64,000 nt of DNA from Antarctobacter aquimaris (lineage in GTDB: Bacteria > Pseudomonadota > Alphaproteobacteria > Rhodobacterales > Rhodobacteraceae): NCBI RefSeq assembly GCF_900184945.1, contig NZ_FXYF01000004.1:62001-126000 (forward strand). The letters are read 5' to 3'. The notes under the pieces were generated by a model, which made no database searches, was not told the DNA's origin, and saw nothing but the letters and a program-made list of their open reading frames with translations. Below, in pieces: positions 18,444 to 27,929 of this stretch (position 1 is the stretch's first letter; every line of letters begins with the position of its first letter). Position numbers and translations under genes: made by a program.

Positions 18444-19517
18444 ATGACCGCACAAGGCGTTGCCGTCGATATCGACCGCGTCGTGAAACGCTACGGCGCA
18501 GTGACCGCGCTGCATGGCGTGTCGATGGACGTGCGCGACGGCGAATTCTTTACCCTGCTGGGGCCGTCCGGCTGCGGCAAGACCACGCTGCTGCGCTGCA
18601 TCGCCGGGTTCGAGGACGTGACGCAGGGCTCCATTCGCCTGCACGGTGCCGACATCGCGCCGCTGCCGCCGCACAAGCGGCCCGTCAACACGGTGTTCCA
18701 GCAATACGCCCTGTTCCCGCACATGACCGTGCTGGAAAACGTCAGCTTTGGCCTGTTGCGCCGACGGTCGACACCCCAGCAGGCCGAGGCCCGCGCGCGC
18801 GAGGTGCTGGACCTGGTCCGCCTGTCGGAGTTCGCCGAACGCCGCCCGGCCCAGCTGTCCGGCGGCCAGCAGCAGCGCGTGGCGCTGGCCCGCGCGCTGG
18901 CCCCGAACCCGCAGGTGCTGCTGCTGGACGAACCGCTGTCGGCGCTGGACCTCAAGCTGCGGCAGGCGGTGCGGGTGGAGCTCAAGCAGATCCAGCGCGA
19001 AACCGGCATCGCCTTTGTCTTTGTCACCCATGACCAGGAAGAGGCGCTGACCATGTCCGACCGCATCGCCGTGATGTCGTCCGGCCATGTTCAGCAGATC
19101 GGCACCCCGCGCGAGATCTACGAGGCCCCGCTCAACCGTTTTGTCGCCGACTTCATCGGCGAGACGAACCTGATCGATGTCGCGGTGACGCGCGTCACAG
19201 GCGGCATGGCCGAGGTGATCCTGCCCGGCGGTGCCACATTGACCTGCCCTGCCGCCGACCGCGCCGCCAGGGGGCACGGCCACCTGTCGATCCGCCCCGA
19301 ACGCATCACCCCCACCGCACCCGGCGAAGGCAGCGTGCAGGCGACAGTCGAACATCATGTCTACCTCGGCACCGATATCCAGCTGCACACCCGCCTGACC
19401 GATGGCGAACCCATGGTGGTGCGCATCCAGAACGCCGACGCGGCCAGCATCCCCGCGCCCGGCGCCCAGGTCGGGCTGAGGGTGGAGGCGGGCGCGGCCC
19501 GCCTGCTGGCCGACTGA
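18444..19517 (+). CDS. potA: ABC transporter ATP-binding protein, polyamine (PotA) type
   Basis: A 357-residue ATPase of the spermidine/putrescine import family. Walker [10 protein letters not shown] starts at residue 40; the Q-loop follows in [13 protein letters not shown], then signature [15 protein letters not shown], Walker [12 protein letters not shown] and the H-loop FVTHDQEEA. The C-terminal TOBE-like region (about 240-357; LSIRPERI) is typical of PotA/PotG. The start at 18444 has AAGGGGA just upstream. It is first in an operon of transporter, amidohydrolase and molybdoenzyme genes. The sequence assigns the class, not the substrate. Confidence 0.9.
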   Translation: MTAQGVAVDIDRVVKRYGAVTALHGVSMDVRDGEFFTLLGPSGCGKTTLLRCIAGFEDVTQGSIRLHGADIAPLPPHKRPVNTVFQQYALFPHMTVLENVSFGLLRRRSTPQQAEARAREVLDLVRLSEFAERRPAQLSGGQQQRVALARALAPNPQVLLLDEPLSALDLKLRQAVRVELKQIQRETGIAFVFVTHDQEEALTMSDRIAVMSSGHVQQIGTPREIYEAPLNRFVADFIGETNLIDVAVTRVTGGMAEVILPGGATLTCPAADRAARGHGHLSIRPERITPTAPGEGSVQATVEHHVYLGTDIQLHTRLTDGEPMVVRIQNADAASIPAPGAQVGLRVEAGAARLLAD

Positions 19518-20434
19518 TGGCGGGCGCCGCGCCGCAGGGCGCCTCCCGCTCCGAGATCTACCGCGGCAACGGCCCGCGCCTGATGCTGCCGGCCTGGGTT
19601 TTCATCGGCATCTTCATGGTGCTGCCGGTGCTGCTGATGGCCACCTATTCCTTTCTGACCAAGGAGTTTCGCGGCGGCGTCATCTGGGAATTCACGCTGG
19701 CCGCCTATGACCAGTTCTTTTTCGACCGGGGCCTCTTTGGCGATGAACCGCCCACCATCGAATGGACCTACATCGGCATCTTCTGGCGCTCGATCTGGCA
19801 GGCGGCGCTGGCCACCGTGCTGTGCCTGCTGATCGGCTTTCCCACCGCCTGGTTCATCGCCACGCGGCCCGCCCGCAGCCGCGCCGTCTGGCTGTTCCTG
19901 ATCACCATCCCCTACTGGGTCAACCTGCTGATCCGCACCGTGTCGATGAAGTTCCTGATCCGCGACAACGGCCCGCTGAACGAATTCCTGCTCTGGACCG
20001 GCGTGATCGGAGAGCCGCTGTCGCTGGTGAACACCAACTTTGCCGTGCAGCTGGGCCTGTTCTATTCCTACCTGCCCTTCATGGTGCTGCCGATCTACGC
20101 CGCCGTCGAACGCTATGACTTCTCCCTGTCCGAGGCGGCGGCCGACCTCTATTCCGACAGCTGGACGACCCTGCGGCTGGTCATCCTGCCGGTGGTCAAG
20201 CCGGGGATCGTGGCGGGCTGCATCCTGGTCTTTGTCCCTTCGCTGGGTGCCTTCCTCGCACCCGACCTGCTGGGCGGGGCCAAGACCTTCATGATCGGCT
20301 CGCTGATCGAGGAACAGTTCAAGGGCGCGGCGGGCAACTGGCCGTTTGGTGCCGCGGCGGCGATGATCCTGTTGACCATCGTCATGGGCGTGCTGCTGAT
20401 CCACGCCCGCGCCCAGACACGGGGGGACCGGTGA
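19517..20434 (+). CDS. potB: ABC transporter permease, PotB type
   Basis: A 305-residue inner-membrane permease with about six transmembrane segments, the first near residues 25-47 ([20 protein letters not shown]). The EAA loop for contact with the ATPase is seen as [25 protein letters not shown]. The start codon shares one base with the potA stop (TGATG). It pairs with the downstream PotC-type permease to form the heterodimeric channel. Confidence 0.9.
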   Translation: MAGAAPQGASRSEIYRGNGPRLMLPAWVFIGIFMVLPVLLMATYSFLTKEFRGGVIWEFTLAAYDQFFFDRGLFGDEPPTIEWTYIGIFWRSIWQAALATVLCLLIGFPTAWFIATRPARSRAVWLFLITIPYWVNLLIRTVSMKFLIRDNGPLNEFLLWTGVIGEPLSLVNTNFAVQLGLFYSYLPFMVLPIYAAVERYDFSLSEAAADLYSDSWTTLRLVILPVVKPGIVAGCILVFVPSLGAFLAPDLLGGAKTFMIGSLIEEQFKGAAGNWPFGAAAAMILLTIVMGVLLIHARAQTRGDR

Positions 20435-21243
20435 TGGCAGGCAAGACCGACCTGCGCCGTTTCACCGGCTTTGCGCCGATCACCGCGCTCTGCCTTTTCG
20501 TGCTCTATGCGCCCTTGGTCATCGTCGCGGTCTACAGCTTCAACGAATCCACCTCGATCACCCGTTGGGGCGGCTTTTCGCTGAAATGGTACGTCGACGT
20601 CTTCACCGGCCCGGATGCGCCCAAGTTCCGCGCCGCCGCGACCAACTCATTCGTCATCGCGCTGGGTGCTGCCACCTGCGCCACCACCATCGCCACCGCC
20701 GCCGCCGTGGCGATGAATCGGGCCGGGCGGTTTCGCGGCAAGACGGCCAGCCTGGCGCTGATCAACCTGCCGCTGATGGTGCCCGAGATCGTGACCGCCG
20801 TCGCCTCGCTGATCTTCTTCATCACCATCGGGTTCAAGACCGGGCTCCTGACCATCTTCATCGCCCATGTCGTGTTCTGCATCCCCTTTGCCTACCTGCC
20901 GATCTCGGCGCGGATGCAGAGCATCCCCGACACCTATGAACAGGCCGCGATGGACCTCTACGCCACCCCGTGGGAGGCATTCCGCCTGGTGCTGCTGCCG
21001 CTGATGATCCCCGGCATATTGTCGGGGTTCCTCTTGGCCTTCATCATCTCGCTCGACGATTTCCTGATCACGAACTTCGTCAAGGGGGCGGGGATCGAAA
21101 CCCTGCCCACGGCGATTTTCGGATCGGTCAAACAGGGCATCAAGCCCAACATCATGGCCATCTCGACGCTGCTGCTGGGCGTCTCGGTGGTCTTTGTCAC
21201 GCTCTCCTGGTTCATCGGGCGGGCGGGGCAGACGAAACGGTAA
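20434..21243 (+). CDS. potC: ABC transporter permease, PotC type
   Basis: A 269-residue permease with six predicted membrane spans; the EAA motif is [21 protein letters not shown]. The ATG at 20434 shares one base with the potB stop; a GTG at 20431 is an alternative. It is the second half of the channel. The stop is followed by an AAGGGAG that serves the binding-protein gene. Confidence 0.9.
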   Translation: MAGKTDLRRFTGFAPITALCLFVLYAPLVIVAVYSFNESTSITRWGGFSLKWYVDVFTGPDAPKFRAAATNSFVIALGAATCATTIATAAAVAMNRAGRFRGKTASLALINLPLMVPEIVTAVASLIFFITIGFKTGLLTIFIAHVVFCIPFAYLPISARMQSIPDTYEQAAMDLYATPWEAFRLVLLPLMIPGILSGFLLAFIISLDDFLITNFVKGAGIETLPTAIFGSVKQGIKPNIMAISTLLLGVSVVFVTLSWFIGRAGQTKR

Positions 21244-21263
21244 CCAACAAGGGAGCAACTGAC

Positions 21264-22289
21264 ATGAAGACGATCCTGACAACCACCGCCCTCGCCCTGG
21301 CACTGGCCAGCGCCGCGCAGGCCGAAGGCAAGCTGCTGGTCTACCACTGGTTCGAATACATGCCGCAGGAACTGCTGGACAAATTCGCCGCCGAGTACGA
21401 CGTCGAGGTGGTCATGGACACCTACGACAGCAACGAGGCGCTGCTGGCCTCGCTGAAGGCGGGCAAGCTGGGCAGCTACGACGTGGCCGTGCCGGGCGAC
21501 TACATGGTCAAGATCATGGCCGACGAAGGGATGCTGGACACCTTCGAGCCGTCCGAGATCCCCAACTTCGGCAACATTCAGGACCAATGGCTGGACGTGG
21601 CCTTTGACCCCGGCCGCAAATCCTCGATCCCCTACCAGTGGGGCTCGACCTCGATCTCGGTCAACACGCAGGTCTATTCCGGCCCGCTCGACAGCCTGTC
21701 GCTGGTGTTCGACCCGCCGGCCGAGCTGAAGGGCAAGATCAACGTGCTGGACACCGCGGGCGAGACGCTGACGCTGGCCTCGCTCTACGCCGGCATCCCG
21801 CAATGTTCCTCGGACCGCGAACAGCTGAAGGCGCTCAACGACCTGGTGCAGGCGGCCAAGCCGGACTGGGCCTCGTTCGGGTCGGACGTGGCCAAGGACG
21901 TGCTGGTGTCCGGTGACGCGGCGGTCGGCATGATCTGGTCCGGGTTTTCCGCCAAGGCCCGCGCCGAAGGGGCGCCGGTGCAATACGTCTTTCCCAAGGA
22001 GGGCATGATCGTCTGGATGGACAACGTCGTCCTGCTCAAGGACGCGCCCAACCGCGACAACGCGCTGAAGTTCATGAACTTCCTGCTGGAGCCGGAGAAC
22101 GCGGCCGCCGTGACCAACTACGCCGCCTATTCCTCGGGCGTAAAGGGGGTCGCGCCCTTCCTGCTGCCGGAAATCGCCAATTCGCCCGAAAGCAACCCGC
22201 CCGAGGGGGTCAAGGGCGTCTTTGTCGAGGCCTGCCCGCAAGAGGTACAGGTCCTCTACGACGCGATCTGGACCAACCTGAAAAAGTGA
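21264..22289 (+). CDS. potD: Periplasmic polyamine-type solute-binding protein (PotD/PotF)
   Basis: A 341-residue binding protein with a signal peptide (cleavage near AQA-EGK). Features of the PotD/PotF family: LLVYHWFEYMPQELLDKF, YDVAVPGDYMV, PYQWGSTSISVN and an acidic/aromatic pocket (YVFPKEGMIVWMDN). It would capture the amine or polyamine and deliver it to PotBC. The ligand cannot be named from sequence. It is followed by the amidohydrolase gene with a TGATG overlap. Confidence 0.9.
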   Translation: MKTILTTTALALALASAAQAEGKLLVYHWFEYMPQELLDKFAAEYDVEVVMDTYDSNEALLASLKAGKLGSYDVAVPGDYMVKIMADEGMLDTFEPSEIPNFGNIQDQWLDVAFDPGRKSSIPYQWGSTSISVNTQVYSGPLDSLSLVFDPPAELKGKINVLDTAGETLTLASLYAGIPQCSSDREQLKALNDLVQAAKPDWASFGSDVAKDVLVSGDAAVGMIWSGFSAKARAEGAPVQYVFPKEGMIVWMDNVVLLKDAPNRDNALKFMNFLLEPENAAAVTNYAAYSSGVKGVAPFLLPEIANSPESNPPEGVKGVFVEACPQEVQVLYDAIWTNLKK

Positions 22290-23050
22290 TGAAAGTCGCC
22301 CTTCACCAGGGGCCGCCCCTCGGCGGCGACATCGAGGCGGGTTTTGCCCGCCTCGAGACCCAGACCCGCGCGGCGGCGCTGTCCGGCGCGCGCATGATCG
22401 TCTTTCCCGAGCTTCTGCTGCCCGGCTACAACCAGCCCGACCTGCACGCCACCCTGTCGCAGCCTTTGGGCGGGGAGTGGTGCCAAAGAGTGGCGCGGAT
22501 CGCCCGCGACACCGGCTGCGGCATCACCCTGGGCTGGGCCGAACGCGACGGCGACACGGTCTACAACGCCGCCACCGCCTTTGGCGCGGACGGCGCGGTG
22601 CTGGGCCATTACCGCAAGATCCAGCTGTTCGGCCCGATGGAACAGGCCAGCTTTGCCTTTGGCGACAGCTACTGCACCTTCGATCTTCACGGTATCCCCA
22701 CCGCCCTGCTGATCTGCTACGACATCGAGTTTCCGCCCCACGTCCGCGCCCTGGCCGAGCGCGGCGTCAAGCTGATCCTCGTCCCCACCGCCAACCCCGA
22801 GGGGTTCGAGCATGTCTCGACCGTCTTTGTCCCCGCCCGCGCCGCCGAAATGGACCTGACCATCGTCTATGCCAATTTCAGCGGGCCGGAGGGCGACATC
22901 ACCTTTGGCGGCCATTCGCTGATCGCCGGTCCCGATGCGCGCCCCTTGGTCAGTGCGACGCGCGGCGAGGCGCTGCTGGTGGCCGACATATCCCAGCCGA
23001 TCGCGCCTGCCCTGCGCTCACAGCAGCGTGCCGATTTCCGCGGGGTCTGA
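22289..23050 (+). CDS. Carbon-nitrogen hydrolase (nitrilase superfamily amidase)
   Basis: A 253-residue cytoplasmic amidohydrolase with the Glu-Lys-Cys triad: E41 in VFPELLLPG, K110 in GHYRKIQLF and C143 in LLICYDIEFP. Length and motif context resemble the aliphatic amidase/N-carbamoylputrescine amidase branch rather than true nitrilases. It starts one base inside the binding-protein stop (TGATG), so it probably works on the imported compound or a product of it. Specific substrate unknown. Confidence 0.88.
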   Translation: MKVALHQGPPLGGDIEAGFARLETQTRAAALSGARMIVFPELLLPGYNQPDLHATLSQPLGGEWCQRVARIARDTGCGITLGWAERDGDTVYNAATAFGADGAVLGHYRKIQLFGPMEQASFAFGDSYCTFDLHGIPTALLICYDIEFPPHVRALAERGVKLILVPTANPEGFEHVSTVFVPARAAEMDLTIVYANFSGPEGDITFGGHSLIAGPDARPLVSATRGEALLVADISQPIAPALRSQQRADFRGV

Positions 23051-23121
23051 CGCCCCCTCTGGCGCGGACAGGCCAAAGCCTGATACATCTTTCGGCGCAG
23101 CCCCTTCCGAACGAGGCCCCC

Positions 23122-25419
23122 ATGGGAGAGAGACACCGCGACCTGCTGACCAGCGCCCACTGGGGCACCTACTGGGTCGACGTGGAAAACGGCAAGGTCA
23201 CCGCCCTGCGCGACTTTGCGCCGGACCCGGACCCCTCGCCCATCGGGCATGGCATCGTCAGCGTGCTGGAGGGGCCCACCCGCATCACCCGCCCCATGGT
23301 GCGGCGCGGCTGGCTGGAACACGGCCCCGGCGGCGACACCCATAAGCGCGGCGAGGATGAGTATGTCCCCGTCACCTGGGACCAGATGAACAAAATCGTC
23401 GCCGATGAGATCACCCGCATCCGCCAGACCTTTGGCAACGGCGCGCTCTATGCCGGATCTTATGGCTGGGCCAGCGCCGGGCGCTTTCACCACGCGCAGG
23501 GACAGCTGAAACGCTTCCTGAACCTCGCCGGCGGCTACGTGCGGTCGGTCGACACCTACAGTCATGCGGCGGCCGAGGTCGTCACACCCCACGTGATCGG
23601 CGGCTTCGACATGCTGGTCAAGGACACCACGACCTGGGGCTCGATCATCGAGCACGCAGAGCTGTTCGTCGCCTTCGGCGGCGTGCCGGTCAAGAACGGC
23701 CAGATCAGCCAGGGCGGCACCGGGCGGCACATCCAGCGCGGCGCGCTCCGCGAGGCCCACGCCGCCGGGGTCGGGTTCGTCAACGTCTCGCCGCTGCGTT
23801 CGGACCTGCTGGAGGAGTTGGACGCGCACTGGATCGCGCCGCGCCCCTCGACCGACACCGCGCTGATGCTGGCGCTCTGCCACACTCTGCTGGCCGAGGG
23901 GCTGCACGACCCCGCCTTCCTCAGCCGCTACTGCACCGGCTTTGACCGTTTCGCCGCCTACCTGACGGGCGACAGCGACGGCACGCCCAAATCCGCCGAC
24001 TGGGCCGCGCCGATCTGCGACCTGCCCGCCGACACCATCCGAAACCTTGCCCGCCGCATGGCGCGCAGCCGCACGATGATCTCAGTCTCCTGGTCGCTGA
24101 CCCGGCAGGACCACGGCGAGATGTGTTATTGGGCGGCGATCTCGCTGGCCGCGATGCTGGGGCAGATCGGACAACCCGGCACCGGCATCGGCTTTGGCTA
24201 CTCGGCCGAGAACTTCATCGGCGCCTCGCTGCACTACCCGCGCTTTGCCTCCGTCCCGCAGGGCCGCAACCCGGTCGATGATTTCATCCCCGTCGCCCGC
24301 ATCACCGAGATGCTGGAAAACCCCGGCGGCATCTACGACTACAACGGCCAGCGACGGACCTTCCCCGATATCCGCATGATCTGGTGGGCGGGCGGCAATC
24401 CGTTCCACCACCACCAGGATCTCAACCGCTTCCGCAAGGCATTGGCCAAGGCCGAGACCATCGTCGTCAACGACTGGTGCTGGACGGCGATGGCGCGGCA
24501 TGCCGACATCGTGCTGCCCTGCACCACCACGCTGGAGCGCGCCGACATCGCGCTGAACCCGCGCGACCCGGTGCAGGTGGTCATGGACCCGGTCATTCCG
24601 CCCGTCGGCGAGGCGCGCAGCGACCATGACATTTTCCGCGGCATCGCCGGGGCGCTGGGGTTCGAGCAGCAGTTCACCGAAGGCCGCACCCCCGAGGAGT
24701 GGATGCGCCACCTCTACGACGTCTCGCGCCAGCAGGCCGCCGAAAAGGGCATCGAGATGCCGGGCTGGGACCAGTTCCAGCGCGACGGCTGGTTCACGAT
24801 CCCCGGCCCCGCGCAGGAGCAGGTCCTGCTCAGCGGCTTTCGCGCGGATCCGCAGGCGCATCCGCTGACCACGCCCTCGGGCCGGATCGAGCTGTTTTCC
24901 GAGACCGTCGCCAGCTTTGCCTACGACGACTATCCCGGCCACGCCGCCTGGACCGAACCGCAGGAATGGCTGGGAGCGGCCCGGCCGGGCCAGCTGCACA
25001 TGATTTCCAACCAGCCGCGGACCAAGCTGCACAGCCAGCTGGATCACGGCTCGGTCAGCCGGAATGACCGCATCGCCGGGCGCGAACCGGTGACGATGCA
25101 CCCCGAGGACGCCGCCGAGCGCGGCCTGACCGAAGGCCAGATGCTGCGCGTCTTCAACGAGCGCGGCGCCTTCCTGGGCGGGCTGCGCCTGTCGACGGAC
25201 GTGCGGCGCGGCGTGATCCAGGTCGCCACCGGCGCCTGGTTCGATCCCCAGGACGGCACCTGCCGGGTGGGCAATCCCAACGCGGTGACGCTGGACCGAG
25301 GCACCTCGCGGCTGGCGCAGGGACCTTCGGCGCACTCCTGCCTTGTCTCGGTCGAACCCGCGCCCGGCCCCTTGCCCGCACCAAGGGCGTACGACGGCCC
25401 CCGGATCGCCGGGGCCTAG
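23122..25419 (+). CDS. Cytoplasmic molybdopterin oxidoreductase, DMSO/TMAO/biotin-sulfoxide reductase family
   Basis: A 765-residue molybdenum enzyme of the BisC/DorA/TorA group. No Tat signal and no N-terminal [4Fe-4S] cysteines are present, so a soluble cytoplasmic BisC-like enzyme is most likely. Family marks: SYGWASAGRFHHAQ, the putative Mo ligand S147 in DTYSHAAAEV, NDWCWTAMARHADIVLP, and the C-terminal MGD-binding domain (about 620-765). It would reduce an S-oxide or N-oxide. It follows the amidohydrolase by 71 bp and likely shares its operon. Electron donor and substrate are unknown. Confidence 0.88.
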   Translation: MGERHRDLLTSAHWGTYWVDVENGKVTALRDFAPDPDPSPIGHGIVSVLEGPTRITRPMVRRGWLEHGPGGDTHKRGEDEYVPVTWDQMNKIVADEITRIRQTFGNGALYAGSYGWASAGRFHHAQGQLKRFLNLAGGYVRSVDTYSHAAAEVVTPHVIGGFDMLVKDTTTWGSIIEHAELFVAFGGVPVKNGQISQGGTGRHIQRGALREAHAAGVGFVNVSPLRSDLLEELDAHWIAPRPSTDTALMLALCHTLLAEGLHDPAFLSRYCTGFDRFAAYLTGDSDGTPKSADWAAPICDLPADTIRNLARRMARSRTMISVSWSLTRQDHGEMCYWAAISLAAMLGQIGQPGTGIGFGYSAENFIGASLHYPRFASVPQGRNPVDDFIPVARITEMLENPGGIYDYNGQRRTFPDIRMIWWAGGNPFHHHQDLNRFRKALAKAETIVVNDWCWTAMARHADIVLPCTTTLERADIALNPRDPVQVVMDPVIPPVGEARSDHDIFRGIAGALGFEQQFTEGRTPEEWMRHLYDVSRQQAAEKGIEMPGWDQFQRDGWFTIPGPAQEQVLLSGFRADPQAHPLTTPSGRIELFSETVASFAYDDYPGHAAWTEPQEWLGAARPGQLHMISNQPRTKLHSQLDHGSVSRNDRIAGREPVTMHPEDAAERGLTEGQMLRVFNERGAFLGGLRLSTDVRRGVIQVATGAWFDPQDGTCRVGNPNAVTLDRGTSRLAQGPSAHSCLVSVEPAPGPLPAPRAYDGPRIAGA

Positions 25420-25446
25420 CGGCAGGACCGAGTCGCACAAGCCTCC

Positions 25447-25477
25447 GCGACTCCGGCCCTCACACGGTCGGAGTCGC
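25447..25477 (+). terminator. Hairpin downstream of the molybdoenzyme gene
   Basis: A 9-bp perfect stem (GCGACTCCG / CGGAGTCGC) with a 13-nt loop lies 28 nt after the stop. There is no T-tract, so termination strength is uncertain. Confidence 0.5.
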
Positions 25478-25674
25478 CGAATGTCCGCCGCTGTCGCACC
25501 GACCGGGCGCGCGAAAAAAAGATTTCTGACGCACCGCGAAAGATGCGCGCCGAAGCCGGGATCGCCATCGGTGCCGTGACCGGCCATGGCAGTTAAACCC
25601 TACCCCGCGACCCGCTCAAACCACGGTAATCAAACAGCTTATCGGCGATTCAGGTTGGATCGTCCCGGCTGGCG

Positions 25675-25689
25675 CATGTCCTGGACATG
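25675..25689. promoter_or_regulatory. 15-bp palindrome, candidate operator of the OmpA/caspase operon
   Basis: CATGTCC-T-GGACATG is a perfect 7-bp inverted repeat. It lies about 190 bp before the first gene of the operon and just upstream of an AT-rich stretch that includes TTATATG near 25740. A regulator is not identifiable. Confidence 0.4.
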
Positions 25690-25879
25690 GCGATTTCAAC
25701 CCCGGAACACATTCCAAAAAAATACGTATTCCATGCATGTTATATGTCTTGATCTGCCTCAAGGTGAAGCCCCGCCGCATGGAGGATGCTCAAGCCATCA
25801 ACAACGCCCCAATGAGGTCAACGAGTAGCCGATTTCCTCAGTTCAGGCGTGAAGCATGCAATGCCGTGGGAGAGACGAC

Positions 25880-26800
25880 ATGCAGACAGTCCGAAGACAC
25901 CTCGCCATCCTGTTCGCCCTGGTCCTGGGGGCGTTTTCCCCGGCCATGGCGCAGACCACCGCCGAAACGCTGACCTTCGACGCGGGCAGCCGTGCCGACG
26001 ACGTGACCGCGATCATCAAGTCGCTGGCCCCGACCGCCGGAACAACCGCGCCGCCGCCGGTCATCACGCATCGCCTGCCGAACGTGTTCCTGCCGCCGGT
26101 GATCGTGGGAAGGCCGACAACCGTCATCATCGATCGCCGGCCGATCGTGCTGGACTATCGCTACAGCCTGGACCTGACGATCTACTTTGCGCATGACAGC
26201 GCCTTCCTGACGCCCCAGGCGCGGGACCACCTGTCGCTGATCGGCCAGGCACTGGCGGCGCCGGACCTGGCCAACTACCGCTACCTGATCGCCGGGCACA
26301 CCGACGCGCGCGGGCCGGACGACTACAACGTCGACCTGTCCTACCGCCGTGCGTGGGCGGTGAAACGCTACCTCATGCGCTACCACATGATCCCGTCCTG
26401 GCGGCTGGAAGTGGTTGGCTGGGGCGAGCGGTATCCGCGCAACCCGCTGGACCCCTACGCTGCCGAGAATCGGCGCGTGGAGATCACCCTGATCGACGCC
26501 ATCCAGCCCATCGTGCCGCAACCGCTGCCGATGCCGGCGCCGCAACCCACGCCACTGCCGCAGACCAGCGACGTGACCCCGCCGCCCATGCCGCAGCCGC
26601 AACCCATGCTGCCGCCGCAGGCCGGATCCTACTACGTCCCGGCGCTGCCGCCCTGCCCCGCGGGCGTGGTCGGCCAGGACGGCATGACGCTGGATCTCGA
26701 CGACTTCACGCCGGAGCCGGGGGTCGACTGCGATCCCATGCTGCCGGCCAGCGGACGCGTCATCGTCCAGCCCGACGGCCGCATGATCGTCGTGAACTGA
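25880..26800 (+). CDS. OmpA-family exported protein with Pro-rich tail
   Basis: A 306-residue protein with a signal peptide (cleavage near AMA-QTT). An OmpA-C-like peptidoglycan-binding domain spans about 95-200: YFAHDSAFLTPQA, then LIAGHTDARG with the ligand-binding Asp, and ENRRVEITL with the conserved Arg. A Pro/Gln/Met-rich stretch (about 205-250) leads to a short Cys-containing C-terminal segment. It would tether a periplasmic complex to the cell wall. First gene of a six-gene exported set; start chosen at the Met before the clear signal sequence. Confidence 0.85.
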   Translation: MQTVRRHLAILFALVLGAFSPAMAQTTAETLTFDAGSRADDVTAIIKSLAPTAGTTAPPPVITHRLPNVFLPPVIVGRPTTVIIDRRPIVLDYRYSLDLTIYFAHDSAFLTPQARDHLSLIGQALAAPDLANYRYLIAGHTDARGPDDYNVDLSYRRAWAVKRYLMRYHMIPSWRLEVVGWGERYPRNPLDPYAAENRRVEITLIDAIQPIVPQPLPMPAPQPTPLPQTSDVTPPPMPQPQPMLPPQAGSYYVPALPPCPAGVVGQDGMTLDLDDFTPEPGVDCDPMLPASGRVIVQPDGRMIVVN

Positions 26801-26806
26801 CCCACC

Positions 26807-26835
26807 GGCCCCGGGCCGACAGCCGGTCCGGGGCC
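26807..26835 (+). terminator. Hairpin between first and second genes of the operon
   Basis: An 8-bp stem (GGCCCCGG / CCGGGGCC) with a 13-nt loop in the 66-bp gap. It may tune relative expression rather than end transcription, because the next gene follows closely on the same strand. Confidence 0.4.
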
Positions 26836-26866
26836 CGTTCCGAACCCATTCCCAAAGGAGACCTCC

Positions 26867-27853
26867 ATGAAACCTCTCTTCAAGGGCCTGACGGCCGTCT
26901 TCACGACCCTCGCGCTGGTTCTGGCGCTGACGGTCGCCCCGGCTCCGGCACAGGCCGGAGACCAGCCCAACATCCTGCCCGTGCCCGAGGACTTCGACCT
27001 CGACACCGTGCCCGGCAACTCGCGCGTGTTCGAACGGGTGCTGCGCGCCATCATCACCGAGATGCAGACCCAGGGCTTTCGCGTCTATGACCAGACCGGC
27101 CTCATCATGGGCTTCACCGACCCGAACCGGGTCCGCCGCAGCGATGCCGAGCTGATCGCCCTGGCGCAGCGGGTGCCCAACGTGCCGATCGACGTGATCC
27201 TGCCGATCCAGATCTACGCCTCGGCCGATCAAAATCCCTACATCCCCGACGTGGTCGACCTGCGCATCCGCGTCACCGGCCGGATGCTGCACGCGCAGAC
27301 CATGCAGAACCTGGGCAACTTCGAGGTCGCCTTCGGCCCCGGTGCCAACGAGCTGCCGGTCGCCTCGCTGCCGCGCAACTGCGGGCGCGACTGCGTGCTG
27401 GAGCATGTCGGCAAGGAAGCGCAGACCATCGCCTCGGCGGTCGGCTCGGCGCTGGCGATGAAGCTGGACGTGCTGTCCCCGGCCAGCCCGCAGCCCGCAC
27501 CGCAGCAGCCCGTCGTCGGCATGACCCCGGTCCAGCCGCAGCCCATGGTGCCGATGGCGCCCTCCGGCTGCACCGGCCTGACCACCGCCTACACGCTGGC
27601 CTTCGCCGGGTTCCAGCCGCAGGAAATGACCCTGATCGAAGGCTACCTCGCCGGCTTCAAGGGCTATGACCACCACCGCCCCGTGCGCGTGACCATGACC
27701 ACGGCCGACTACTGGTACGAAACCTGCTCGGACGTGGCCCGGCTGAACCGCAACCTGCGCCTGATGACCGAGGCGATGGGCGTGCAGGCGCAGATCTCGA
27801 TGGCGGGCAACCGCTTCGAGATCCGCAAGGTCGGGCTCATGGGCAACCGCTGA
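26867..27853 (+). CDS. Exported hypothetical protein, possibly CsgG-like
   Basis: A 328-residue protein with a signal peptide (cleavage near AQA-GDQ). Residues about 40-200 alternate helix and strand (RVFERVLRAIITEMQTQGFRV by region, PIDVILPIQIYAS, LRIRVTGRMLHAQT) in a way that recalls the CsgG/FlgO-type fold, but this is a visual impression. A Pro/Gln-rich linker (about 203-225) precedes a C-terminal domain with two cysteines (CTGLT, ETCSD). It is flanked by OmpA-like and trypsin-like genes of the same run. Function unknown. Confidence 0.7.
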   Translation: MKPLFKGLTAVFTTLALVLALTVAPAPAQAGDQPNILPVPEDFDLDTVPGNSRVFERVLRAIITEMQTQGFRVYDQTGLIMGFTDPNRVRRSDAELIALAQRVPNVPIDVILPIQIYASADQNPYIPDVVDLRIRVTGRMLHAQTMQNLGNFEVAFGPGANELPVASLPRNCGRDCVLEHVGKEAQTIASAVGSALAMKLDVLSPASPQPAPQQPVVGMTPVQPQPMVPMAPSGCTGLTTAYTLAFAGFQPQEMTLIEGYLAGFKGYDHHRPVRVTMTTADYWYETCSDVARLNRNLRLMTEAMGVQAQISMAGNRFEIRKVGLMGNR

Positions 27854-27863
27854 GCCCGGCCCA

Positions 27864-27894
27864 AGGACGCGCGCCCCGTCCCGGCGCGCGTCCT
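27864..27894 (+). terminator. Strong hairpin between the hypothetical and trypsin-like genes
   Basis: A perfect 12-bp stem (AGGACGCGCGCC / GGCGCGCGTCCT) with a 7-nt loop begins 10 nt after the stop. Since the run of co-directional genes continues 36 nt later, it may act as a partial terminator or mRNA processing element. Confidence 0.55.
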
Positions 27895-27929
27895 CCTCCG
27901 AACCGCTTCCAACCAGGACGGATTCCCCG

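Larger units (their letters stand above)
25420..25879. other. 460-bp gene-free stretch before the OmpA/caspase operon
   Basis: It holds a hairpin after the molybdoenzyme gene (25447-25477), an AT-richer segment (about 25610-25760) and a 15-bp palindrome at 25675-25689. Short open frames here show no protein-like character. It probably carries the terminator of one operon and the promoter of the next. Confidence 0.7.

Noticed and set aside
22477-23121. N-terminal extension of the molybdoenzyme by 215 codons
   Set aside because: It overlaps the amidohydrolase gene in another frame and is Arg-rich; the family N-terminus begins at 23122.
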